64,000 nucleotides of DNA from Spirochaetia bacterium (GTDB lineage: Bacteria; Spirochaetota; Spirochaetia; Treponematales; Rectinemataceae), in assembly GCA_029975555.1 (NCBI GenBank), contig JARKOY010000165.1:1-64000 (forward strand), written 5' to 3'. Shown one piece after another: positions 7,727 to 16,972 of the stretch (position 1 is the stretch's first letter; each line of letters begins with the position of its first letter). The notes under the pieces are model-generated. The model was not told the DNA's origin. It was given only the letters and a program-made list of their open reading frames with translations, and did no database searches. A program made the position numbers and the translations under genes.

Positions 7727-8245
7727 ATGAAAAAAAACATTCTTGTGTTGCTCATGATGAGCTTTGCGACGGTAGGGCCATTTGCGGAAGATGTGGCTCA
7801 TCCTCCGAAGGTCGCGTTAGGGACGAATCTGGCGTACTGGGGTCTTTCCGCGATCTCGACGAACGGCAGCAACATATTCCTCGTCGTGCCACTGGAGGCG
7901 CAGGTGATGATAGGCGGGACGCTGAGCGTGAATCCAGGACTGACGTTTCTATATTACGGCAACTCGACAAACAAATACGGCGGCTCGCTTATATTGGGTG
8001 AATGCGGAGTGGGATATCATTTCGGGAAAAGGAGTTTGTCCGGCTGGAGCCTGGGGCTGTCGCCGGGGCTCGCCTACTCCTTCGACTCCAAGCTCTTCGG
8101 CTTTGTACTGTCGGCCGAGGCCGGATATCAGTGGATCGTCGGCAGGGGCCTGTTCCTAGGGCTTTCTAGCGGGGGGAAATACATCTGGATGGACGGCTCC
8201 ATGATCATGCCGGATTTGAAGCTGCGTATAGGCTATGCCTTTTAG
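7727..8245 (+). CDS. Small exported outer-membrane beta-barrel-like protein
   Basis: A 172-residue protein with a Sec signal peptide (MKKNILVLLMMSFATVGPFA) followed by repeated amphipathic beta-strands rich in Gly/Tyr/Leu. It ends in ...KLRIGYAF; a terminal Phe after alternating residues is the typical outer-membrane barrel assembly signal. No catalytic motif is seen. The start is ATG 7727 with AAGAAGAGA upstream. The specific function is unknown. It is separated from the peptidase by about 90 GC-rich bases without a gene. Confidence 0.6.
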   Translation: MKKNILVLLMMSFATVGPFAEDVAHPPKVALGTNLAYWGLSAISTNGSNIFLVVPLEAQVMIGGTLSVNPGLTFLYYGNSTNKYGGSLILGECGVGYHFGKRSLSGWSLGLSPGLAYSFDSKLFGFVLSAEAGYQWIVGRGLFLGLSSGGKYIWMDGSMIMPDLKLRIGYAF

Positions 8246-8447
8246 GGCCGGGCGAGCGCTGGACGCATCGCGGATTCATCCCTGCCACTGCACAGACCTG
8301 AGGTCGAAAATAGCGCTGTCAAAAGTCGTCAGCATAGAAGAAGCGGGCGTCGGCATACCATTGCGGCATGCATGACAGGCCTTGAGCCTGATTTCACGGG
8401 CCGTCATTTCCCGGCGCCAAACTGGGCACGCCCAGAAGGAGGTCATC
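8246..8447. other. Intergenic region without a clear gene
   Basis: About 200 bases between the barrel-like gene and the GyrI-like gene. I see no convincing frame, hairpin terminator or promoter pair. It ends with AAGGAGG, the ribosome site of the next gene. Confidence 0.3.
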
Positions 8448-9089
8448 ATGAAGCTGGATTGGAAAAAAGAAGAGAAGATCTACTATCTTCCCAAGGGAAA
8501 ACCGGAACTGGTGGACGTGCCGGAATTCACATACTTCACCATCAGGGGGAAAGGAAACCCCAACGATCCACTCTTTGCGGAATACATTTCCGTGCTCTAT
8601 TCATTGTCGTATGCAATAAAGATGAGCCCCAAACAGAACTGCGCCCCTCCCGGTTATGTCGAGTATACGGTCTATCCTTTGGAAGGTGTCTGGGATCTGA
8701 CGGAAGAAGGAAAAAATGAATACGGGGGAACGCTGAACAAGAACGAGCTCGTCTTTACCCTGATGATACGGCAGCCCGACTTCGTCACAGAAGACTATGC
8801 AAGAGAGACAATAGAGAGGACAAAGAAGAAAAAGCCCAACAGGCTGCTCGAAGAAGTGAGGTTTGAAAGAATTCTGGAAGGTAAGTGCGTCCAGATGCTC
8901 CACGTGGGCAGCTATGATGACGAGCCGGCAAGCTTTAAACTGATGGAGGCGTATGCGCAGGGCCTTCACCTAGAAAGAACGGGCCGACAGCACAAGGAGA
9001 TATATTTGAGCGACCCCGGCAGGGTCGAGAAGGACAAACTGAAAACGGTCTTGAGGTTCAAGGTGCAACAACTCCACTCCACCCCGTAG
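8448..9089 (+). CDS. GyrI-like small-molecule-binding domain protein
   Basis: A 213-residue stand-alone GyrI-like (SOUL/AraC-effector type) protein. The start, with VDVPEFTYFTIRGKGNPND and the following YSLSYAIK helix, and the C-terminal HVGSYDDEPASFKLMEAYA and HKEIYLSDPGR, match the Firmicutes-type GyrI-like family used to bind small hydrophobic or toxic ligands. There is no DNA-binding domain. The start is ATG 8448, set by AAGGAGG just upstream. It is the last gene of the accessory block and is followed by a strong terminator. Confidence 0.85.
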   Translation: MKLDWKKEEKIYYLPKGKPELVDVPEFTYFTIRGKGNPNDPLFAEYISVLYSLSYAIKMSPKQNCAPPGYVEYTVYPLEGVWDLTEEGKNEYGGTLNKNELVFTLMIRQPDFVTEDYARETIERTKKKKPNRLLEEVRFERILEGKCVQMLHVGSYDDEPASFKLMEAYAQGLHLERTGRQHKEIYLSDPGRVEKDKLKTVLRFKVQQLHSTP

Positions 9090-9170
9090 AAGGGCACGCA
9101 CATCGAGCAATGCTTTTGCCACCATAAAAAAATTTCACACATGTAACACGTTATCCCGTCGATTGGAAAG

Positions 9171-9203
9171 GCCTTCGGCGCTACCGCCGAGGGCTTTTTT
9201 TTT
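9171..9203 (+). terminator. Rho-independent terminator after the accessory block
   Basis: The stem GCCTTCGGCG / CGCCGAGGGC with a CTAC loop (one mismatch or G-U pair) is followed by nine T residues (9195-9203). It lies about 80 bases after the GyrI-like gene and ends the plus-strand run before the convergent two-component genes. Confidence 0.9.
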
Positions 9204-9268
9204 GCACAAGCCCCTCGAATCCCTCGAAGGAGAGTCCTCCGAAAAGCTTCCTCGGCGCAGCGTGCTCC

Positions 9269-9961
9269 TCATGTTGGTTTCCGGGTCAACCTATTTCTGG
9301 CTGCAAAGAGCGCAGCCTGGATTCTGTCTCTGAAGCCGAGCGTCGTCAGGATGTTCGATATGTAATTTTTGACCGTGCCTTCGCTCAACGAGAGCGTCTC
9401 GGCGATCTCCGAATTTGTCAGCCCCTCCCCGACGAGAGCGAGAACGTGCCGCTCGCGCTCGGTGAGAAAGTTGTACTGCTCCAGCGCCGCCGCATCGGAT
9501 GAAAGCTCTTTGTCCGCATCCTGAAGCGACTGTAGGGAACCGAGGAGTTTATTCATGACTTCTCCGTTGGCCAGGAAAACGCCTTTGACAACCTGCTTGA
9601 TCGCCCTGACGAGGTCTTCGCTGGGCAGATCTTTGAGGAGATACCCTACGGCCCCCGAGCGGAGGGAGCGCACGATGTATTCCTTGTCGTCGAAGGTCGT
9701 GAGCATCACGATATAGGGGGATGTGCCTTCGGCGCGGATCTGCTCGAGGGCCGCAATGCCGTCCATGACCGGCATGCGGATGTCCAGAAGACAGACATCG
9801 GGCCTGCACTGACGGGCGAGGGCCACGGCTTCCTTTCCGTTTTCCACCGTCCCCACGACGAGTATTTCCTCGTCGAGCCCCAAAAGCGACGCGATGCCGT
9901 CCCGAACGAGCCGTTGGTCGTCTGCCACGAGGACTTTGATCTTTTTACTGACGGGCGACAT
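9269..9961 (-). CDS. NarL/FixJ-type response regulator
   Basis: A 230-residue two-domain regulator. The receiver domain (residues 8-125) has the acidic pair in VLVADDQ, phospho-acceptor Asp60 in LLDIRMP, and the Lys of YLLKDLP. The C-terminal LuxR-type helix-turn-helix reads LTERERHVLALVGEGLTNSE then EGTVKNYISNIL. The start is ATG 9961 with GGGGAG nearby; it overlaps the end of the kinase gene by 17 bases, so the pair is translationally coupled. The likely target is the divergent efflux operon, whose intergenic region carries overlapping palindromes; this is inference. Confidence 0.92.
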   Translation of the reverse strand: MSPVSKKIKVLVADDQRLVRDGIASLLGLDEEILVVGTVENGKEAVALARQCRPDVCLLDIRMPVMDGIAALEQIRAEGTSPYIVMLTTFDDKEYIVRSLRSGAVGYLLKDLPSEDLVRAIKQVVKGVFLANGEVMNKLLGSLQSLQDADKELSSDAAALEQYNFLTERERHVLALVGEGLTNSEIAETLSLSEGTVKNYISNILTTLGFRDRIQAALFAARNRLTRKPT

Positions 9962-11273
9962 TGTCACTCCCCTTTCCTATGAGGGCCACGGGGTCCTTCG
10001 GCATGCAAGTCTTTAGGGCCGTGCCGGTGCCGGGTGCCGACTCGATGGAAAAGGTCCCCCTCACGAGGCTGATCCTATCAGACAGCCCGGTGAGGCCATA
10101 GCCGGAAACATCCTTATTTTTCATGGCTCGAGGATCGAAGCCCCTGCCATCGTCTCTGAGCTCGGCACATGCCTGATCACCGTCCAGCCGGATTTTCAAC
10201 TTCACTTCGCGAGCCTCGGCGTGCTTGAGTATATTCGTCACTCCTTCCTGGACAAAACGGTACAGCGCAAGGAGCACGGATATATTGTAGCCTTCGGTGC
10301 TTCCCCGTATGTCTGCAGTTACGGATATCCCAGCCTGCCTGAGGCTCTCGAGCGGTTTCTGCACCTGCGAGAAAAGGTCGAAGCCTTCGGTTGGATTGTT
10401 GAGCGTGTCGAGGGTCGAACGGATATCGAGCATGGCTTCGTGCATGCTCGTCCGTGCATCGACGATCGCCTTTATTGAGACTTCCGGGTTTTTTCTGAAA
10501 AAGGCCTCCGCCTTGTTGAGCTGAATGGAGATGGCCGTGAGGGTGTGACCCAGGTTGTCGTGGATATCGCGGGCTATTCTTGTCCGCTCCTCGAGTGCCA
10601 CGACGCGGGACACTCTGGAGGCATAGCGCCTGAGCTCTTCCTGATTCGCCTGGATCTCCGCCATGAGGGCAGCCTGCCGTTCGCGGTTTTTTCCATCTTC
10701 CTTCCAGAACAGCCCAAAGAGAAACATCAATAGGATGCTCATGAGTTGGTAGAGGAGGATCACTATTCCATAGGAATTGTCGGATATTGGAGTGTCTGTA
10801 GGCACAGGGGCAGTAAAGAACAACAATAGCTGTACCAGCCAAAAAAAGGCCACCACGGCATAACTCCACGCCTGCCTGAACACCAAAGAGAGATAAAAGG
10901 TCAAAAGCGGGGCCATAAGCCTCATCATGCCGGGCATGAGTCCAGGGAAGAAAACGATGAGGACACAGACAGGAATGCAGCGCACCACCGTGATCGCCAC
11001 GCCATCCCGCAAGTTTTTCCACCTGTAGTTCCACGCCAAAAATTCGAATACCTCGAGGGCCAGCCAGAACCCTATGATGGCGACATTGAGCGCGCCCATA
11101 AGCGAGTAATCGGACGGAACTCGTCCCCCGTGCTCCCTCCTGAAAGGGGCCGGCTGCATTGTCAGCATGAAATGAAAGAGAAAAAAGAGCATCATGAGGA
11201 TGAGCCTGGTTACATCCCGCTCTTTGGATGGCTTCGAAAGAGGGTTCGCCATAGGTGCACTATACTTCAGCAC
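9945..11273 (-). CDS. NarX-type membrane sensor histidine kinase (HisKA_3)
   Basis: A 442-residue kinase. The first 190 residues contain about six membrane segments without a large periplasmic domain, so it may sense a signal in or near the membrane. A short coiled coil follows (residues 195-230), then the HisKA_3 box RIARDIHDNLGHTLTA with phospho-acceptor His238, and the ATPase domain with VQEGVTNILKHA (N box), DDGRGFDP and GYGLTGLSDR (G boxes). I use the GTG start at 11273 because AGGGA precedes it; ATG 11252 is an alternative. It forms an operon with the response regulator. Confidence 0.9.
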   Translation of the reverse strand: MLKYSAPMANPLSKPSKERDVTRLILMMLFFLFHFMLTMQPAPFRREHGGRVPSDYSLMGALNVAIIGFWLALEVFEFLAWNYRWKNLRDGVAITVVRCIPVCVLIVFFPGLMPGMMRLMAPLLTFYLSLVFRQAWSYAVVAFFWLVQLLLFFTAPVPTDTPISDNSYGIVILLYQLMSILLMFLFGLFWKEDGKNRERQAALMAEIQANQEELRRYASRVSRVVALEERTRIARDIHDNLGHTLTAISIQLNKAEAFFRKNPEVSIKAIVDARTSMHEAMLDIRSTLDTLNNPTEGFDLFSQVQKPLESLRQAGISVTADIRGSTEGYNISVLLALYRFVQEGVTNILKHAEAREVKLKIRLDGDQACAELRDDGRGFDPRAMKNKDVSGYGLTGLSDRISLVRGTFSIESAPGTGTALKTCMPKDPVALIGKGSDNVARQ

Positions 11274-11296
11274 GGTATCCCTGCAAAGTGCCGCAG

Positions 11297-11327
11297 GTCA
11301 TGCCGGACATGACAATAGTCACATGTC
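11297..11327. promoter_or_regulatory. Overlapping inverted repeats, candidate regulator operator
   Basis: GTCATG-5-CATGAC (11297-11313) overlaps a second imperfect palindrome, GACATGAC-5-TCACATGTC (11306-11327). All share a CATG core. They lie in the divergent space between the kinase gene and the efflux operon, where a NarL-type dimer would be expected to bind. This is sequence symmetry only; binding is inference. Confidence 0.4.
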
Positions 11328-11425
11328 TTTTATGAGCCACGTCACTGTTTACGCCCGCGCATCCAAGAGTATTTTTTGCTTCTCAAAAGCGATATTGCCT
11401 TGCAGCATCGAAGGAGTTCGAAAGT

Positions 11426-12463
11426 ATGAAAAAAGGGGATTCCCAGAATTTGGCACGAACCATAATCATCATAGCGATAACGGTGATAATGGTCGTGATT
11501 GTATTCAAGGCCCTTGGATTCAAAATTACGAGGGGCTCATCTGTGGCTCCGCCAGAAGCACCTCTTCCTGCGGCGGCCCCGTCCAAAGGAGCCGCGGTCC
11601 CCCTCCAATCCTCAAAAGGCGGGAACACGACCACAGAACCACAGAAAATTGCCGTCCGTGCCAGCACAATAACTATAGGTTCAATAAGCAATTATATAAA
11701 GACCCAGGGCGACGTCGTGGCCAACAGCGAGGTCAAAATCTATCCCAAAATGGAAGGCAAAATCCTTGAGAGGAAAGTTTCTGTCGGCGCTCAAGTCTCG
11801 GCTGGAGATGTGATCGCCCTTGTGGACCCATCGGAAGTGGGGAAAAAATATCTGCCCAATCCCGTTGAATCCACGGTCTCAGGAACGGTCCTTTCAATTC
11901 CTGTTCACGAAGGCGACAAAGTCACCACAACGACAGTCGTCGCCACCGTCGGAGACATCTCTCGGATAAAAATCGAAACCTATGTACCGGAAAAATATAT
12001 ATCCAATCTCAAAATCGGAACGGCGGCAGAAATAAGCTTCGACGCCATCCCCGGAACTGTATTCGACGCAAAGATATCAGAGATTAATCCAGTCGTCGAT
12101 GCGGAAAGCCGCACCATTAAAATATCCCTTAGGCTCAACAAGGCGGACTCGCGCGTCCTTGTAGGAATGTCGGCCACAGTGAGACTCGTCATCGAGCAGC
12201 GCAAAAACGTCATTGTAGCGCCGAGAGATGCCATTACACAGAATACTGAGGAAGAAGGTTATGTTTTCGTCATAAAAAATGACGATACCGTCGAACAGAG
12301 GACAGTATCCCTCGGCATGGAGGCAGAAAGTGCCTTTGAAATAAAGAAAGGACTCAGTGTTGGCGACAAGGTAGTCACTGAAGGTAAAAATTTACTTAAA
12401 GATGGCAGCAGTATAAAGATTATCAATGGTGGTGATGAAACAAAGGCAGGAGTAATACAATGA
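11426..12463 (+). CDS. RND efflux periplasmic adaptor (membrane fusion protein)
   Basis: A 345-residue adaptor subunit. It has one N-terminal membrane anchor (residues 9-30), a Pro/Ala-rich linker, then a barrel-sandwich (lipoyl-like) hybrid domain split around a very short hairpin (KMEGKILERKVSVGAQVSAG ... SGTVLSIPVHEGDKV), a beta-barrel domain (TYVPEKYISNLKIGTAAEIS), and a membrane-proximal domain. The long helical hairpin of AcrA-type adaptors is almost absent, as in some adaptors of spirochaetes and Bacteroidetes. The stop overlaps the start of the RND pump by four bases. The ribosome site GAAGGAG precedes the ATG. Confidence 0.92.
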   Translation: MKKGDSQNLARTIIIIAITVIMVVIVFKALGFKITRGSSVAPPEAPLPAAAPSKGAAVPLQSSKGGNTTTEPQKIAVRASTITIGSISNYIKTQGDVVANSEVKIYPKMEGKILERKVSVGAQVSAGDVIALVDPSEVGKKYLPNPVESTVSGTVLSIPVHEGDKVTTTTVVATVGDISRIKIETYVPEKYISNLKIGTAAEISFDAIPGTVFDAKISEINPVVDAESRTIKISLRLNKADSRVLVGMSATVRLVIEQRKNVIVAPRDAITQNTEEEGYVFVIKNDDTVEQRTVSLGMEAESAFEIKKGLSVGDKVVTEGKNLLKDGSSIKIINGGDETKAGVIQ

Positions 12464-15400
12464 GTGTCGTCCGCACATCGATTGATCACCCCGTCACCAC
12501 GTTGATGGTGTACATTCTTCTCTGTGGTCTAGCCGTCGTCTTCGTAACCCAGCTTCCTGTCGCTCTTTTCCCAGATACAGATATGCCCATAATTTCGGTG
12601 AGCACTACCTACTCCGGCGCCGGCCCTGAAGACGTCGAGCAGAATGTGACCAAGGTGCTTGAAGATGCTCTTTCCTCCGTCGAGGGACTCCACAAAATGA
12701 CATCGACATCAAAGCAGGGAGAAAGCACGATTTCTCTCGAATTTGAGTACGGTGTGAATCTCGATCACACTCAATATTTGGTCGATTCTGCGATTAACGG
12801 TGTCTTGGATAGTCTCCCAGAGGATGCAGACACGCCAAGAATACAGCGTTTTAGTGGCTCCTCCATGCCGATCATGACCCTCGCCGTGAAGGGGAACCGC
12901 CCTCTTAAAGAACTGCAGAAAATCGGAGAAGACACGATTGAACCGCAGCTGGAGCGGATCAATGGGGTGGCTTCGGCAAGGGTCATTGGAGGGAGCGACA
13001 GCATCATAGCGGTGAACGTGTCCCAGAGCAGGCTCGCCGCATACAACATGACCGTCACCGACGTGGCCAATGCCCTCGCCTCACAGAACATCCTCGTGTC
13101 GGGAGGGAACATCGTACGAGGCACTACGCAATATCAAATCAGCACCAACGAAACGCTCTCGAGCATCGATCAGGTCAAGCGTCTGGTGATAAAGACAGTG
13201 AAGGACGACGATGCATCGAGCAACCGAATCGTCTACCTTGAGGATATCGCCGAGGTAAAAGAATCTGAAGACGAGCCTGACAGAATCGTCTATGTGAATG
13301 GCCAGAGGGCGATCAATATTTCAATAGTGAAGGAAAGCGGGAGCAATGCGGTCCAGATATCCCGTCAGGTGCATGCTGCGCTCAAGAGCATCAACAAATC
13401 TCTGCCGAGCGGCGTGACGCTGGATGTACTCTCGGATGATACAACCCTCGTCGATTCTACGCTTCAAGAAGTCTACAGCTCGGCATGGCAGGGTATTGTG
13501 CTCGCAATGCTGGTGCTGCTTCTATATTTACGGAATTTAAAGGCAACATTCATCATAGGAGTATCGATACCTATTTCAATTCTCATAACTTTACTCTTGA
13601 TGTATTTCGCAGGTATCACGCTCAACACGATAAGCCTGACCGGCCTCATCATGGGACTCGGCATGGTGGTCGATGCGTCCATCGTCATTATCGACAACAC
13701 CTATCGCTACCGCGAACGGGGGACCAAGCCAAAGATTGCCGCAATTCTCGGAAGTCAAGAGATGGTCACCGCCATTACGGCATCGACGTTGACGACACTC
13801 TGCGTCTTCATTCCCATCATCCTTTTCAAAAACAAATTAGGAATGATGGGCCAGATGTTTACGGACCTCGTGTTCACTGTCTGTTTTTCCCTCGCCGCCT
13901 CGCTCTTTGTTGCTCTGACCATTGTCCCCGTGCTCAGCGGGCCCGTCATGCATCTCGACACTCGTGTGCAGAAGCCGCTTAGAAATCCTCTTCTGAAAAA
14001 GATAGATGCCGGCATGGAGCGCTTCTTTTCGGCTCAAGATCGCGTATATAAAAGAGCAATCGAGTTTTGCCTGCATAATCGCCTATTGGTGATCGGGCTC
14101 GCCGTAGGTCTTCTGGCTGTCTCTGTCTTGTCGTTGAGCTCTTTCGGCCTGAACCTCTTCCCGCAGTCTAGCGCCGACGACAACATCAGTATAAACCTCA
14201 CGCTCCCTCTTGGGGCCACGAAAGAATACACTCAAAAAGTCCTTGAGAGTTTACAATCCGAAGTACAGGCGAAAATAAAAGGCTACAAAACTCTCAATTT
14301 GGTCGTCGGAGGAAGCGGAAGCCCTCTCGGCGGGGATTACGACAATGAAGGGTATCTCAAGATCATGTTGCCCGATCCTAAGGATCAGATCGACACGCCG
14401 ACGACGATTAAAGAGAAGTTAAGGCCCTATCTCGATGCATTGCCTGGTATCTCGTACACCTTTTCCTCCGGACGGCAAATCTCGTCAAGCTCGGCCGTCG
14501 ATGTGGAAATACGTTCCAAAGACCAAGTGGCCTCCCTTGCGGCGGCACAAGAGATTAAACGCTTGATAGCCGCCAACCTACCAGAAGTTGAGAACCTCAG
14601 CATTTCCCTCGAGGAAGGCTCCCCGGAGCTCCTCGTTCAAATCGACCGCGAGAAGGCAGCCTCGTACGGATTCTCGGTATCGGAAGTCGCGAATGAAATA
14701 CGCAGCGCATTTTACGGGGTAACCGCCACTACGTACAATTCTTCCGGAGATTTAATCGATGTAGTCGTGAGGCTCAGGGAAGAAGACAGAAAGACACTCT
14801 CTGATATGAAATCCCTCTTTCTCATCAATTCCTCCGGCACGAAGATCCCTATATCCAATTTTGTCTCTATTGTGAACAGCACCGTACCCCAACAGATCAA
14901 CCGTGAGAACAAAGAGAGAATCATCCACGTGGAAGGAGATATTAAAGCCAGTGCCAAGATGACCGCCACCGAAATAAGTCAGAAAGTGCAGGCATTGATC
15001 GATGAAAAATATATTCCCCGCGAGAACGTCACGGTTTCTCTCGGCGGAGAAACCATGGATATCAAAACATATTTGCCTGTATTCATCACCATTATTTTCC
15101 TCGCCGTATTCCTCGTGTACGGCGTTATGGCGAGCCAATTCGAATCCTTCCTCGATCCTTTTATAATCTTTTTGACCATCCCCACTATGTTTACCGGCGT
15201 CGTGTTCATCTACAAGATTACGGGCGATACGATGTCGCTGTTCTCCCTCATCGGTGTCGTGACGCTCGCTGGCGTCGTCGTGAACAACAGCATTGTCCTC
15301 GTGGACTATACCAACACGCTGAGAGCCCGCGGCATGCCCCTGTTTGAAGCGTGCAGCGAAGCGGGACGCCACAGGCTCAGGGCCATCATGATGTCCACGC

Positions 15401-15645
15401 TCACGACGATCTTCGGCATCATGCCCCTTGCGCTTTTCCCTGGTGCGGGGACAGAGACCATACAGCCCATCGCCAAAACCATGTTCGGAGGGCTCATGGT
15501 GAACTTCATCATCACCCTCTTAGTCACACCGGTGCTCTACTATATGTTCAACAGTCGCAAGGAGAGGAAAAATCTCATCGAAGAAGCAGCGTCTATCATT
15601 CCAGACATTGGCAAAGACCAGGAGGTTCCACATGGTGCGAACTGA
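12460..15645 (+). CDS. RND multidrug/solute efflux pump, AcrB/HAE1 type
   Basis: A 1061-residue inner-membrane proton antiporter with the standard plan: TM1 (MVYILLCGLAVVFVTQLPVA), a first large periplasmic porter loop with GAGPEDVEQNVTKVLEDAL, a six-helix bundle containing LMGLGMVVDASIVIIDN (TM4, with the acidic proton-relay residue), a second porter loop, and the C-terminal bundle with GVVVNNSIVLVDY. The length is usual for the family. It is the energised component of the tripartite pump encoded by the operon. The substrate cannot be predicted. It is probably controlled by the divergent two-component system (inference). Confidence 0.95.
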   Translation: MSVVRTSIDHPVTTLMVYILLCGLAVVFVTQLPVALFPDTDMPIISVSTTYSGAGPEDVEQNVTKVLEDALSSVEGLHKMTSTSKQGESTISLEFEYGVNLDHTQYLVDSAINGVLDSLPEDADTPRIQRFSGSSMPIMTLAVKGNRPLKELQKIGEDTIEPQLERINGVASARVIGGSDSIIAVNVSQSRLAAYNMTVTDVANALASQNILVSGGNIVRGTTQYQISTNETLSSIDQVKRLVIKTVKDDDASSNRIVYLEDIAEVKESEDEPDRIVYVNGQRAINISIVKESGSNAVQISRQVHAALKSINKSLPSGVTLDVLSDDTTLVDSTLQEVYSSAWQGIVLAMLVLLLYLRNLKATFIIGVSIPISILITLLLMYFAGITLNTISLTGLIMGLGMVVDASIVIIDNTYRYRERGTKPKIAAILGSQEMVTAITASTLTTLCVFIPIILFKNKLGMMGQMFTDLVFTVCFSLAASLFVALTIVPVLSGPVMHLDTRVQKPLRNPLLKKIDAGMERFFSAQDRVYKRAIEFCLHNRLLVIGLAVGLLAVSVLSLSSFGLNLFPQSSADDNISINLTLPLGATKEYTQKVLESLQSEVQAKIKGYKTLNLVVGGSGSPLGGDYDNEGYLKIMLPDPKDQIDTPTTIKEKLRPYLDALPGISYTFSSGRQISSSSAVDVEIRSKDQVASLAAAQEIKRLIAANLPEVENLSISLEEGSPELLVQIDREKAASYGFSVSEVANEIRSAFYGVTATTYNSSGDLIDVVVRLREEDRKTLSDMKSLFLINSSGTKIPISNFVSIVNSTVPQQINRENKERIIHVEGDIKASAKMTATEISQKVQALIDEKYIPRENVTVSLGGETMDIKTYLPVFITIIFLAVFLVYGVMASQFESFLDPFIIFLTIPTMFTGVVFIYKITGDTMSLFSLIGVVTLAGVVVNNSIVLVDYTNTLRARGMPLFEACSEAGRHRLRAIMMSTLTTIFGIMPLALFPGAGTETIQPIAKTMFGGLMVNFIITLLVTPVLYYMFNSRKERKNLIEEAASIIPDIGKDQEVPHGAN

Positions 15646-15937
15646 AATTTATGCCAACCGTTCCGTTGAGGAAAACATTCTCGACGAGGTCGAAAAAAGA
15701 ATCCCCGATATATGCTATTCCCTCATCGAGAATGTGAAAGGAAAAGGGAAAACCGGTCCCCGTCAAGGCACGGCGATTTGGCCTGAACTCAACGTACTCT
15801 ATGTTTTTTACAGCGATAGTGCGCAGGCGCGCATAATTGCAGAGTCGGTCAAACAAGTGAAAAACGCCTTCCCCAATGAGGGGATCAAAGTATTTCAATA
15901 TGAATTAAACGCTTCCACTGAGGAGCAAAATCTATAA
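15632..15937 (+). CDS. Small transporter-associated protein (PG0541-like)
   Basis: A 101-residue cytoplasmic protein with no signal peptide: VRTEIYANRSVEENILDEVE at the start and LNVLYVFYSDSAQARIIAES centrally, suggesting a ferredoxin-like alpha/beta fold. Proteins of this size and pattern (PG0541 family) are encoded next to RND pumps; the assignment is from context and recollection. The start ATG 15632 follows AGGAGG (15620-15625) and lies within the last codons of the pump gene, so translation is coupled. A role as an accessory or regulatory factor for the pump is inference. Confidence 0.6.
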   Translation: MVRTEIYANRSVEENILDEVEKRIPDICYSLIENVKGKGKTGPRQGTAIWPELNVLYVFYSDSAQARIIAESVKQVKNAFPNEGIKVFQYELNASTEEQNL

Positions 15938-15952
15938 TACAAGGAGTTGTTC

Positions 15953-16972
15953 ATGAAATATCGAAGAAGTCTTTTTCTTGCACTGTGTGCCGTCTGTCTC
16001 GTGGTTGGAGCCTTGCCTGTGTCCGCAGGCACGCTCAAAGACCTATTTAACGCAGCGGTCAAATCGACACAGGATTATTCTGTCTACAAGCTGACCCTTG
16101 CACTCGCGGAGCTCAAAAAAACCAAGGGAGAAATCGAGGCAAAGGTCGAGCAAGATCGGGTGGAGGCTCAATATGACTATTCTGTCGCTGTCGCGGATTA
16201 CTGGACAAATGTGCTAAGTTACTACAACAAAGTCATCGAGGCGATATTCAACGCCGCGGTGGCTGACGCAGCCTACCAGTCGGCAAACCTCAGTTTCCAA
16301 AATGCTCAAGAAGATATGAAGTATGCTGAGGTACGATATAAAAACGGATTAATTTCTGAAGACACGTATAAAGAGATTGTGATCTCGTACAATACTGCAA
16401 AAACAGACCTCCAGCTGGCCGAATTCAAGTTGAGCGACGCTAAGTCCTATGTAAAATTTGTCACCGGCCTCGACTGGAGCCCAGATCTTCTGCCGGAAAC
16501 ACCTGCTTTCGAAGCGAACGCTACATTGGACGAGTGGGTGTCGAAAGACATCTCCCTGGAAAAAGCCAACCTTTATAAAAAACTGAATGATCTCAAGACT
16601 GCCGCCCTCGCGACTAACACCTCGATGTACGACAGACGCATTCAGGAGGCGGACAATGCCAAAGCCGCCGCCGAGGTCACCAACGCCGAAAACAGCGCCA
16701 AACGATCATACGAAGAGACCCTCTCCACGCTCGCAAACAACGCGGCAGTGCTCAAGATCAGGCAGGATGAATACGCCTTAAAACTCAGCCTTTATGAAGA
16801 AGCCAAAAAACAGTACGAAAAAGGCACCATTTCCTTGAGCAGCAAGAACGAAAAACAAATCGACGTATACACCGCCCAGCAGAATTTACTTTCCGCTCAG
16901 CAGAGTTACATCGAATCTGTGGCCTCATACCTTACTGGAATGAGAAAAAATCCAATAGGACTCGAAGAATAA
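15953..16972 (+). CDS. TolC-like coiled-coil protein lacking obvious barrel strands
   Basis: A 339-residue exported protein (signal peptide to about residue 25, ...PVSA). The rest is almost uninterrupted helix, with two TolC-type hairpin signatures: RYKNGLISEDTYKEIVISYN in the first half and QYEKGTISLSSKNEKQIDVY in the second, the typical y-x-x-G-x-I/L-s helix starts. The segments where TolC proteins have outer-membrane beta-strands are missing and the protein is about 100 residues shorter than usual. It therefore may be a periplasmic partner rather than a channel. AAGGAG precedes ATG 15953. Its stop overlaps the next TolC gene. Confidence 0.75.
   Translation: MKYRRSLFLALCAVCLVVGALPVSAGTLKDLFNAAVKSTQDYSVYKLTLALAELKKTKGEIEAKVEQDRVEAQYDYSVAVADYWTNVLSYYNKVIEAIFNAAVADAAYQSANLSFQNAQEDMKYAEVRYKNGLISEDTYKEIVISYNTAKTDLQLAEFKLSDAKSYVKFVTGLDWSPDLLPETPAFEANATLDEWVSKDISLEKANLYKKLNDLKTAALATNTSMYDRRIQEADNAKAAAEVTNAENSAKRSYEETLSTLANNAAVLKIRQDEYALKLSLYEEAKKQYEKGTISLSSKNEKQIDVYTAQQNLLSAQQSYIESVASYLTGMRKNPIGLEE

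Noticed and set aside
1-9100. Integron gene-cassette array
   Set aside because: The one-strand run of small genes suggested cassettes, but many genes overlap or touch, and I found no repeated attC-like inverted elements or integrase.
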